Shown one piece after another: positions 11,187 through 22,809 of a DNA stretch of 64,000 nt. This DNA is from Coffea arabica. Taxonomy: Eukaryota; Streptophyta; Magnoliopsida; Gentianales; Rubiaceae. A program made the translations under genes and the position numbers. The notes below the pieces were generated by a model that had not been told where the DNA came from, ran no database searches, and was given only the letters and a program-made list of their open reading frames with translations. The DNA lies in contig NC_092326.1 of assembly GCF_036785885.1 (NCBI RefSeq), forward strand, positions 4,464,001 to 4,528,000, written 5' to 3'. Each line of letters starts with the position of its first letter. Position 1 is the stretch's first letter.

Positions 11187-13116
11187 ATAGATAAAACCAA
11201 ATTTCATTGCAGCAACACGTTTTGAGATGGGCATGCACAGATTGTATTGTCACCGCGCACAGTAAGGTTTATGCCTCCTAGTACTATAAAATTAATGGCT
11301 TAAATAGGTTTACTTATGAATTTGGACAGATGGAGTTAATAATTGAGTGAGCATAAATTTCAATCAATAATGAAACTTATCCTGCTTTTTGCATTTTTTT
11401 TAGGTACATTAGTTATTTTAGTGTCTTCATATCTTATTTTAGTATATAATTAACAATATATTTGTCCATATTCTACGACACAATTGATATCGATAACAAA
11501 AGTTTTGAATCTAAAGAAAGTTTCATGTGTCATATATTCCTGGTGTCCTACATTACAATTTTTAGGGCATGCTCTCGTTTGATTATTTTAATTGATTAAA
11601 GATTCTGATTTTGAATAATCTATTTGTTTGATGTTCTCATTTATTTTTATATTTAGATTATAGATGTTTAATAGTAAAAAAGATCTAAAATTGATGATCT
11701 ACCAAAAAGTAACTTTCACTAAATTGTGATTATTCTCTATAAGCACTTTTCATAATTAGATTTTGCAATATTGAAAGCAAACCAAAACAAGGAAAAATAA
11801 TAATAATATTCATTTTGTTCTAAGGAATCTCCTAGGTAGAAAAGCAAAAAATCTTGAACTATTATATTATTACACTTATATATATAATGTACCATCTATA
11901 TGTATATAAATTGTAGAAAGGGTTTTTAGGTGTTTTTTTTTGCCAAACTATTCTTTTTAAGAAAAATATTATCAAAGTGATGCACTTTACTATTGTATTC
12001 CCATAGTGATGTTTTCTACTTGCATCCATGGATAAATTGCCATTACAAATGAGCTAAATTCTAAAGCTCTCTATATTGAAGAGTATGTCGATATGAAAAG
12101 TATCAAATTATCGATCTCTAATAAATTTTAACACATATTAAAATTTTGGCTAAATGTTTGATCCCCTTATACACTTTTAAGTAAATTGAACCTACAAAGA
12201 AAAAAGAAAATTTGACATAAAATAATTGGAAGAAACACAAAAATTTCATAGAAAGGAAAAAGGAAATTGGTACCATGAATGGGTGAACTCTATAAAATAA
12301 AATAATAATATCCAACAATTACATCGTAAATATACTAGATTCAATAAATCAATCAATGAATATATGTAAGCATTGTACACAAAATGTTAAAAAATAATTT
12401 TGGTAAAATTTAAATCCTCAAATATCACAAGTCATAATTAATGGATGTAGAAGAGAACCAATTTTCCTCATTGGCTTTTTATCGTACACATGGGATGAGA
12501 AATTATATGTTAACAACTATCATTAAAAATATTCCAAATGACATAAAAATGTTGTAATTGCTGTGCAATAAAATAGATCAAAAAATGAGAGAATAACCTT
12601 AACTAGTTTTGAGTTGCATATACAAGTACTGACTTTTGCATAACTAAATAATCACCGAGGATTTAGTTTGAAACTTAGTGGATTATATCTGAGAAGACAA
12701 AAAAAAAAGTAATGGAAAGGAAAGAGGGCCAACAAATAGAGATAAAAAAAAATGGAATAATGAGAATGTGTAGAGATATCCACTTATCGTTCCAGATAAA
12801 AAAAAAGAGAATGTGCAGAGATATCAAACTTATTTATTTCATATTTGGAAGTTTGGTGTCTATGGCAATACTAACACTAGAAAAGGAATAAAATTTGCAA
12901 GTGAATGATTTTGGCATTATTTTTGGATACGAAAGGTATTTGGAAATAAACTCTAATTTTTAGTACGGTTAAATCAAAATGCGTCTAACTTCTCATTCTT
13001 TTTCTATAGAATTTTGAATTTTTTAATAATTATATATCTTTTCATGTCTTTTGAATTAAAAAAGTAAGAAATGGTTTCACTTGTATAGGAATTTCATTTG
13101 AAGTCTATTAATGCGG
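11187..13116. other. AT-rich intergenic DNA, nothing recognised
   Basis: Long AT-rich spacer. The 66-codon minus frame at 12118-12318 is Phe/Leu-rich low complexity. A stretch near 11570-11800 has the look of an old MITE but I could not pair its ends. Confidence 0.45.
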
Positions 13117-13143
13117 GGATAAATAAAGAAGAAACATCACCAA

Positions 13144-13347
13144 AGATGCGTTTGATAAAATTGAAATCTAAAAGCTGAAATCTGAAGTCTAAATCCATGA
13201 AATTATTGAATTGTTAAATATTAAATTTAATACATTTCAATGATAGGTGAATAGCTTATCATTTAATTTTGGGAGTAAGTTTTGCTTAGAAAATTTGGTG
13301 CCATTTAATTAATTCAGATGTTCAATTTTTGGTTATTAAACCCATCT
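13144..13347. mobile_element. Small inverted-repeat element (hAT-like MITE?)
   Basis: Ends AGATGCGTTTGATAA and, reversed, AGATGGGTTTAATAA form imperfect inverted repeats around about 204 bp. Immediately outside lie 13117-13143 and 13348-13374, a direct repeat with one mismatch. The TIR style recalls hAT-like MITEs, but those make 8-bp duplications, so the class is uncertain. Confidence 0.55.
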
Positions 13348-13374
13348 GGATAAATAAAGATGAAACATCACCAA

Positions 13375-14734
13375 ATCTACTAAAAGTTAAAAAGTACCTT
13401 CAATTTAGTCGTCCTAAATAAAAAGGCAAATTACATAGAAAACAAAAAGTAAATAATATTCATCAGTCATGGATTTAAAAAATCAAGAATGGTACATTCA
13501 TGAAACCTAAATTATGAAATCACCAAATAAAAAACAAAGTACTACTAGCCTTTCAACATGAAAATTTTTATTTGAATCTTTATTTTTGATGAAAATAATA
13601 ATAAAAACAACAACAATTCTACCCAAAACAAAAAAAAAACGACAATATAGTTTAAGGAAAAGATATAGAACATTTGAACCTAAATTATATCTATTTAATT
13701 TATATATATCTAATCCAAATTTGACCCTAATTAAATTTGAATAAGAGTGCAAAGCCCAAATGCTAAGAATAGCCTTGGGTATTATTGATTATTTTATATA
13801 TTCTAATTTTTTTCTTCATATGTAAATATATAACATTTTTTTAAGATATTAACATTTTTTTGTTTGCATTTTTAGATGCCAATACTTGCAATCATTGTGA
13901 TCAATTTTCAATTTTATATGGTTTTCATATTATGGGAGGTAAACTTAAATATATTGTAAAAATATTAAATCAAATTGCAAGTTATGGTTTTCTTTTTTCC
14001 TTTATTTTGCTTCAAATTTTATCTTTTCAATTTTAATTTGAAAGTACAAATATAAGTATATTTTAAAACTGTAAAATCAAATTGCAAGTTATAGAAATTT
14101 TTTTTCTTCAAATTTTAACTCTTTAATTTGGAGATTGACTATGGATTCAACTACAATATTTCTCCTTTGAAATTTGAAATCATTTAGTTCATAATTAATA
14201 TGAAAAATATATTTGGTGCTTTATGTTTTGCAATTTCCATTTTTATATTTTGCTAGCCCAATTTACTTTATAATAGTATAACATTGATAATATGTTATGG
14301 TTTGAGTAAATAAGGAAGAAATTAGGGCTCTTGGACCAATAGAGATGAGAAATACCAATTGCAAACTATTTAAAAAAGAAAATCCCTACACACACACGAC
14401 GTATTATATGTACATGTATATATGTTATTCTCACAAACATATAAGAGAAAATAACAGATTTTTGATAGCATAATGTGTCTCCAATAAAAAATTGTGATAT
14501 TACTTTATTCTGGTTAGGTGGGTAGAAGAAAAAATAAGGAGTAGTGGAAGGGAAACGGAGGAGGCTGGGCATGAGGAATAGAAGTTAGAGGGACTATCCA
14601 AGGGATGAGGGGAATGAGATAGGAAATTGGGTCACGGAGATGGGAAGTTAGAGGCTAGTTAGAGGCAAGGGACAGGGAATGGTGAAGAGTTAAAGAGTGG
14701 TAAGAAAAGTTGAAAAGGAAGTGAACTATTATAA
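13375..14734. other. AT-rich then purine-rich intergenic DNA
   Basis: 13375-14500 is AT-rich with no gene. From about 14520 to 14735 the plus strand becomes strongly GA-rich (runs of GGAAG/GAGG), just before the LINE fragment. No RNA or protein gene is recognised. Confidence 0.4.
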
Positions 14735-16225
14735 GATTGGACAATGATGAACAAAATGGGCTTTTGTGATAAATGGGTTAACTGGATCATGAATTGTATA
14801 ACTAATGTATCATACTCCTTCAGCATAAATGGTGAACCAAGAGAGTTTATCCAGCCAGGGAGAGAGTTAAGGTAGGGTGATCCCTTGTCACCCTACTTGT
14901 TCCTAATCTGTTCAAAAGGATTTTCCAGTCTTCTCAGAAGAGCAAAGGAAAACAAAAAGATGAAGGGAATGAAAATCAGTAGAAATGGACCTTCATTAAC
15001 CCATCTTTTCTTTGCAGATGACTCGCTAATATTGTGCAATGTTAAACAGAAAGATGCAAGGAAACTGAAATTAGTGTTGAAGAAACATGAGCTAGCATCT
15101 GGCCACTAATCAATATGGAGAAGTCTTTAGTTTTCTTCTGGAAAAACACCAACCAAGGGAAAAAGCAAGCAATCTATGAAGAATTAGGGGAGATCCAAGT
15201 AGTCAATCAAGGCAAGTACCTTGGACTACCCATGATAATCACCAGAAACAAATAGCAGATTTTTGAATTCATAAAAGACTAGGTCAAAAAAAAAGTGGAG
15301 CATTGGAAAACTACACTACTTAGTCAAGCAGGAAAGGAAACACTACTCAAGGTAGTGACAATGGCTATCCCAACTTATGTCATGTCATGTTACAAACTCC
15401 TCAAAAGCTATGCAAGGAAATATGCTCCATGATGGCGAGCTGTTGGTGGGACAAGTAGCATTGGATTGCATGGGAGAAATTCACCAGGGACAAAAAAGAT
15501 GGAGGAATGGGATTCAAGGATCTGCATCTATTCAAATTCAACAAAGCCTGGCTTGCAAAGCAAATATGGTGAATAATGACAAATCCCAACCTAGTGGTAA
15601 GCAACATATTGAAAAGCAAATACTTCAGGAAGGGATCAATATTATCTAGCAAGATACCAAAGAATGCATCTTGGATATGGCAAAGCCTCATGAGCGCTGG
15701 AAAGGTTATTGAAGAAGGATGCAGAAAAAGAATAGGGAATGGGAACTGACATTTGGAAAGATGGATCACTAGCAATAATAATGGGATAATAAGCCCACAT
15801 AAACCAGAAGGGAGTAAATTGGAAAAAGTTTCAGGTCTCATCACAAATCACAAATGGAATAGGGACTTGACATTCAAGATTTTCAGCCAAAAAGATGCAG
15901 ACTACATTTTGAACACTCCAATAAGCTTGGCTGATAGAGAAGTCAGCATAATGTGGAGACATTGCAAAAATGGTTAATACACAGTTTCATCTGGTTATAA
16001 GGTTTACAATAGGAATAGAGGAAGAAAAATGAAAGTAGAAGTACAGGAGAGCGATGCAACTACCAACAAACAAACAAAAAATTGTGAAAAGCACTGTGGA
16101 AACTACCCATCAAACAAAAATTGAAGATTTTTGTTTGGAAATGCATCAACAATGGGATGCCAGTGAAAAATAATATCTTCCAAAGAACTCAAAAACGTGA
16201 TCAAATATGCTATGGGTGTGGTGAG
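14735..16225 (+). pseudogene. LINE (non-LTR retrotransposon) reverse transcriptase fragment
   Basis: Broken relic of a LINE ORF2. GDPLSPYLFLI (14878-14910) and the catalytic box FADDS (15011-15025) belong to a LINE-type reverse transcriptase. Downstream GKYLGLPM (near 15212) and a later Trp/Cys segment, KIFVWKCINNGMP (16121-16160), match the C-terminal zf-RVT region. Several stops and frameshifts (for example at 14872, 15107, 15253, 15281) rule out function. The 5' ORF1/endonuclease part and the 3' end are missing; the right end is cut by an LTR insertion at 16226. Confidence 0.85.
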
Positions 16226-17321
16226 TGTGAGAACTCGAAATTTATTTTATATTTTATTTTATTTCTCTGGATACATTTTCTTTACTTTAATGTTTTAATT
16301 TCCTAAATATTTTTATAAGAGACTCAAGATTTTTAATCATTTTTTTATATAAATTAGTGCATGTTAAGTTCGTAGTGCATTATGGAAGTAGGACCCACTA
16401 GTGAGGTGTGAGCGATAAATTTTGAAAATTGGGAGGAGTTTATGCAAAGGCATATTACTTTATAAAATGTTAAGGGATAATTAGAGGTTAACTAGATATT
16501 TTAGTACTTGGAAGACAATTAGATGAGGATTAACCCTTGAAGTGTCATTTGTCAACAAAGCCATGGAGTTTTGACTTGGAGCAAGACCATTCTTAGCCTT
16601 TAAAAAAAAAATTTGACCAAAAACCTTTCATTTCTCCTTCTCCTTTGGCCAAACCTTCTTGCTAAAAAAAAGGAGAAGAAAACTCCATTTCCAACCTAGA
16701 ATCTTGTTTGAATCTTTGAGATTTCATCCTAAGCTTGCAATCCAAACTATAGAAAGTGACATTTAGGAAGGAAGGAGGACTTTGGTGGAAGGATTTGGAG
16801 AAAGAAACTCTTAGGTTGCATTTCTTCATAGGGTTTAAAGGTAATCATATCTAGAAATCATCTCTTCTCTTTTAACTTGCATTTGAGTAGAGTTAAGACT
16901 TTATTTTGGTAGATTTCATGAAAAATTTCATAGTTTGTGTTGTGGTTGGAAAATTTCAGCTTTGATTGAGAAATTTTAGCTTTGATATGTTGATTTGAAC
17001 TTGGCTATGATCTATTAGTTTTGTCATGTAAATTTTCCAGCTTTATATGCTATTTGGCTTCATTATAGAAATTTCCAACTTATAGTGGTGAATTTCAACT
17101 TAGGGTTAACATTTTCAAGCTTTGATATGGTTGCTTTTGAGCTAGATAATTGTCTATTTTGATTAGCTTTGTGACCTTAAACAAGTGTTCTTTATAGCTT
17201 ATGACTTGTGGTCTTAAGTGAGGATGGTTTGCCATGAAAATAAGTGTTGAGTTTGGAAGGAAAAGTTAAGAAAATAAGGGGAAATGCTGCTGAAATTTTG
17301 TTACTTTTTTTCTTGTGATAT
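16226..17321 (+). repeat. Outer LTR-like element, left half
   Basis: Begins TGTGAGAACTCGAAATTT, a typical plant Ty3/gypsy-type LTR start, and abruptly replaces the LINE at 16226. It is interrupted at 17321 by the minus-strand gag-only element; the GATAT duplication (17317-17321 and 45417-45421) shows that its other half resumes at 45422. No coding region. Confidence 0.6.
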
Positions 17322-20300
17322 TGCGATGCCTCCACTTCTCCCAAGTGTAAACCCGAGCGTATCGGCGGAACGCCTGCCTAACTCGCGGCAGGACTCGATA
17401 TTCTAAAACTAGAAAATAGATTCACGCCTAAAGAAAGTTCTGCTTAAACGATTACATCTTCAAAAGTTGCATAAACTAGTACATCAAGTCATACATACCA
17501 TGAGTACCAGAAAGTAAACCCTAGAAAAGCTAATAACTACAACCACCACGACAACTATATACATCTTACTTGTCAACTTATAACAAGTACAAGTTCAACT
17601 ATTCTATAAGTCAAAAGTCTAGCACCTGCCCGAGCAATCCTCGCGTCGGCCCTCTGCTAAGGAAAACAAATGAAAAGGGGTAAACTATATGCTTAGTGAA
17701 TAATCAGGGGTAAAAAAAATGTAAACTCACATAATTAAACAAATAAATCAAGATAATTCACATCAATAATAGAAAGGTAACATCACAATGGTAGGATATG
17801 GGTGGCTTTAAAGCCAGTTCAATTCCCCGAGTTTGAACGCCTGTTGACACTCCGTCAACCAAAGTACTCATAGTCTGTAGACTCCATTTAACTTTTCCCG
17901 TTCACCTTATCAACCCCCGCTGGCCAGTCAACAGCACACAGCAGATCGAGCGAAACAAAATAACTTAACTTTCGTCAAAACTTTAACAAGGAACTAAGTC
18001 CCAAATTTAGCATGAAACTATCTTCGACCAAACCCCAACTGACTCGAATAGTTCATCTAATCCTTGGAATCGGGTTGGAACCAAGCTCTGAGATATCCGA
18101 TCTCTCAATAGATGGTATCTCTCAACAAAGTAGATAACAAAGTATTTACCCCAAACAGCACACAGCAAATGGGGTTCAATTCAAGTCATGTAATCACCCT
18201 CATCAGCACACAGCAAAAGGGTGATACTCAACATAAGACATGTATTCTCACATAGAAAATCAAAACAAAGGATGGGCTTAGGTCGAGTGAGATAAAGTAC
18301 ACCCTCGCCTAAGTACCCATTTAACATATACAAAGCACTTTAATAATTCCACATTAATAACAACCCAATTACTCATTTGATAAAATTTGGCAAGAAAACG
18401 ATACAATTCACTGAGTTTGACCGTCACCGTCGAAAACCTCATAATCTGTATTGATAGATTATATACACACATAAGTGAAACGACCATACAATAGCAATTT
18501 ATAACTTAAACGATCGAATACGGTCGAAAACGGTCAAAAATAATAAAAAATGGTAAAAAATGACGTTAAGGCCAAAAGAATGTCGAAATTAGCCGAAACG
18601 GCTGGAATTGTAACAAAATAACAAAAGTAGACCTAAACGGTCCAAAACGGCAAAAACGACTGAGAAATACACTTGCGCGTGCGTGGAAATGAAAATGGTA
18701 CAAACCGGATTACACGATTTTGCCCATAACTGGAGCTGTGGTTATCGGATCAAAATGTATTAGGTAGTGCCTCGAAATTTAAACAAAAGGTTACAACTTC
18801 CATGAAGACACCTCGACCCAGTTTTTAGTGTATCCAAGTGAAATTTGCAAGATATAGAACTAGAACTACAAAGGCTAGTTTATCTTTCTCGTAAAAATTT
18901 GGCGGTATACCCCTTGTGTTTACCTATTCTTCAGCCATTTATGACTTCAATATTTTTCTCAAACAGTCCCAAATTCACACATAAAATAACCTTATTTCAA
19001 TAGCAGTTCAATAGACTCAAAATCATACAAATACCAAATTAAACTAGGTACATGTCCGGAAATGAAATGTAAGGCATAAATCAAAAGACAGATTTGCCAC
19101 CACTTAGCGTAAGGAGCACAACAGAAGCTACGCTTATCGGATTGGGGTACAATTGATACCGTTTCGAAGCTAAGACAGAGTGCTACAATTTTGATGAAGA
19201 CTACTCAATCTAGTTCACAGTGTATCTAGGTCAAAAGTCCGGATTACAAAACCAAAATCTCATATTCGGGCTTGTTAACCGCATTATACGTAAACGATAA
19301 TAACTCAGGCTACCGAAATCCGATTGGGGTGTTTTCAATTGCGTTGAAAAGATGAAACATAGGGTTAAAACTTTCATGTTTTGACTGAAAGCTAGTTCAG
19401 TATGTATCAAGGTGAACAAATGCAACCAACTTAGTGTACTGTCAAAACGGTCCACTGACTTTACTCCTATGGCAGTCAGGGTATTTTGGTCCTTTTATAG
19501 GCTACGTTACTCCGATTGAGGTGAAATTTTGTAGGCAATCATAAAATATCATTCGCTACAACTTTCATGTTTTATACTAAGCCTAATTCAACCTCTAATA
19601 TGGTGAACTAGAACCAAACAGAACAGGGGAGGTGCAAAATCGAAAATCTAGAATTTATGCCTACAAGTGCTAATCTTCGTAATTCTAGCTTAAAACACTA
19701 CCTCACCTCCTTATCTACACTTATTCCCATCATAATCCATCTAAACAAAAAGAAATATGGCTAATCAATACAAACTCTAACTCACCAATTCTCCCAAAAT
19801 CACCAAAACTACTTCTATAGCTACCAATTTGACCAAATCATAAGTTATATAACAACTTAAACAAAAGTAAAAGAGCCAAAGATAAGGGATGGCCAATATA
19901 CCTCAAGAACAAGCTTTCAAAAGATATCCTCCACCTCTCTTAGAAATTTTTGGTTCTTTAAACTTCCCAAACTCTCAAACTATTGATTAATCGGTTTAGT
20001 TTTTCTTATTTTCACTCAAATGGTTCAAACTCAAGATGGATTGAAGTTGTTTCTCTTGCACTCTCTCTCTCTCTTAAGCTCGGCCAAAATAGAAAAAAAA
20101 TGAGGAAGAATGAGCTCAAATAGAAGATAAGAAGATAAGACTTTGGCTTGGTCAAGGAACCATAGGTGACCGACACTTGTCGCCACCAAAACCAACTAAA
20201 ATTTTGTTTTCTTTTCCTTGCATTTTGGGTCAATAATTTCGGCAATAAGGCTGAGGATGAGGGAGATATTTTGCAAAAATATCAAGGGTATGTGGTGGTA

Positions 20301-20577
20301 AGGAAGTAGTGGTCAAGTGGTGGGTTCAATCGGTAGTGATTGATACCCGTCAGTTTGAACCGATTTCTTAAATCGCATATACTAGGGTTTTTAATTTCTA
20401 ATCACTAACTTATTATTATCACTTCTAATCATATAATATTTCCTCATCCAAAATTCACTCTTATCTACTAAATTTGATCCTCACTCCGTACCGAATAATT
20501 ACACTACGAAAAAACGTGAAAATTCTAATTCACTCTAACTTGAAAACGGACAACGAAAACTCTTACTTCTATATTCA
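17322..20577 (-). repeat. 3' LTR, larger part (left of Helitron)
   Basis: Aligns to 41795-45055. It includes three CAGCACACAGCA sub-repeats (about 17931, 18156 and 18204). The block 19296-19616 is identical over 321 bp to 43771-44091, whereas the first 70 bp at 17322 differ strongly from 41795. Open frames inside (18278-18487, 19231-19455, 20012-20245) also occur in the partner LTR and are not genes. Confidence 0.9.
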
Positions 20578-22809
20578 TTAACCATATAGACTAAGGGCGG
20601 ACGCCCGGTGTACACGTGGACGTGGTCGTCCTCCACGTGGCGGCTGGGGATTCGTTTGTTTGGTGTCCTTTTTTTCCCCCCCGCACTGTTTTCTTCTTTC
20701 ATTTCTTTCTTCTTGCTCGGTGGGAGGCTGGCTGAGGTCGTGGGTCACTTCTCTGCCACTTCCTTAGTCTCCTGTGTACCAACTCCACCAAGCTGAAGCT
20801 TTTCCTCCTTGTGCGGTCTTCTTTGCAGCTCAAGTTTTACCCTCAACTCAAGTTTCACCTTGTAAGACCCGTCTTTCGTTGGCCCTATTTGCCTGCATCC
20901 GTTAGGTTGGCTCCGTCAGGTGCCTCTCTGCTGGCTGAGCCAGCTCATCTCTAGCGGCTCCATCTTCCTTCTGTCCTTCTTTTTCTTTCTTCCTCGACCA
21001 CAGATTCTGTTTTGTTTCGTTCAGCTGCAAAATTTAGCCCCCCATAGAGGTCCAAAATTTATCTTCCCTGCCCCATATGTTAAAAAATTCCCTTTTTCCC
21101 CCCGTCTTGGCTTCTTCTCTTTTTTTATTTTTTCCCCGCTCCATCGCTCTGTCCGGCTGCGTCCCCCCAGCCTTTACTGTTCCGCTTTGCCCCCTTACAC
21201 GCCTTCTCCTTCTGCTGTCTCCCCGTGGCTGCTGACGGATTGGGTTGCTGCAATGATGGCCGATGTAGCTGCTTCTCCTTACCTCTCCCCACGACTGGTC
21301 AATTGTTCTTCCGTTGGTGTTTCCCTGCTGCTGCTCCTTCTCCCTGCTTCCCATTTCGCTCCGCCAGGTAACCTCTGCTCCTCTTTTTTCCACCTGCTTT
21401 TATCGCCTTCTCCGTTTCCCTTTCCTTTTCTTTTCTCCTCCATGTTTGTTGATTGCACATCCCACCAATTACAGCATCTGTTTTGGACGAATCCCTCCCT
21501 CCGCTCTTCCCACCCTCGCTTTCTGGTTCTTAATTTTACTGGATCAGTGTGCTTCCGTCTCCCCCCCCCCCCGCCCCCAAATTAGCGCTGCCCCTCCAAA
21601 TTCTCCCTCAAATTACTGCCTCCGCCTGATCCTCAGCCTTCCGTACGCTGTATTTTCCCCGCTTTACATTGTTGTTGCTGTACAGTCTGCTTAACCCAAA
21701 CAAGATACCAAATAACAAACCGCCCAATTGCCCTTCCATCAAGCAGATTGTTCTCCCAAAATTTTTTTAAAATACATCTTTGAAAACTATTTTTTATTAT
21801 GCATACTTGTATACCGCTGTATTGCCACTATAGTAGCTGTCTATTATTGCGCTTATTAAAATAAAGTCATGCTTCGACTTTAGGATTAAGGCGTTGGAAT
21901 TGAGGCCTTTTAGTAGCGGATTTTTAAATTAATTGATCCTTTCACCACGTCACTATAATTCCCTATTGAATGATGATAGTCTTGTAGAAAATTTAAGAAC
22001 CAAAAAAACGCTCAATTAATCACCCTATTTGCAGCTCAAAAACTGCATTGAAAGATGGAAGCAAGGAGAGAGCTCTTGTCCAACTTATCTTTTTTTTTTG
22101 TGCCAAAAAATTGGATGTTGTTGTACATGCTTCTGTAATTTTTAATTATTTGGTTGACCAACAATTCATGTTAGTTTTGATATAAAACATGTTCCGAGGA
22201 AAACAAATTTTACTTGGGGCAACCAGATAATTAGCAATAGCTCTTTTCACTGTTATAAACCAGTAAGCAAAAGACATTATGTTGATCTCAGCATTGCTCA
22301 TTCTAATCGTTTTTTGGCAATTGTTTGGTGTATCATATGTTTGTTTTCTTCCTTTTGGATTACTTTGTTTTTTCTTTGGTGGTTTATCGGGGTTTCAGTT
22401 TCGCATCAAAGGAAAAAAAATTTTGACAGTCTTCCTTTTGGTTACTGCAGGCCCATTTCAACTGCTTCATCTAGCATGTTCTTCTGCTTACGCCTGCCTG
22501 TTGCTCCAGGTAATTTCCTTTCTACTTGGTTTCGCATCACCCTGTTGTGGTTTTTTTATATATTCTTATTCTTGTTGTTATGGCTTGCTTCTCTGTTCGC
22601 TCCAACCTCTCCCCCCTATCTCTCTTACTGCTATGCTTGCTCCGTTCCATTACATGCTATGTTTGCTTTCTTTTTACACGCTTAACTTGCAATGTGTCTT
22701 CTTTTGCTTCATTGTATGCAACTTTATATTGCATTTTGTATCTTTCAATTCAAAGAAATACATTGGCCGTTATGTATTTGTATACTTTTCAAGCTCGCAT
22801 TATCCACAC
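20578..22809 (+). other. Helitron 5' region: hairpin-prone end and pyrimidine-rich leader
   Basis: 20593-20650 is GC-rich with inverted repeats (GGGC...GCCC; ACACGTGGACG pairing with CCTCCACGTGG). From about 20660 to 21700 the plus strand is C/T-rich, with overlapping 221- and 126-codon frames of Ser/Pro/Phe/Leu low complexity that I do not accept as proteins. 21700-22800 is AT-rich. It probably supplies the promoter and untranslated leader of the Rep/helicase gene. Confidence 0.5.

Noticed and set aside
19231..19455. 74-codon minus frame, present again at 43706-43930
   Set aside because: It is duplicated only because both lie in the same LTR position within the identical block; no domain.
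20920..21694. 221- and 126-codon overlapping frames in the Helitron 5' region
   Set aside because: Both are low-complexity products of a C/T-rich leader and show no domain; neither is preferred by codon pattern.
22279..22809. N-terminal extension of Rep/helicase from ATG 22279
   Set aside because: The in-frame extension is hydrophobic and low complexity, unlike RepHel N-termini; the basic start at 22810 fits the family.
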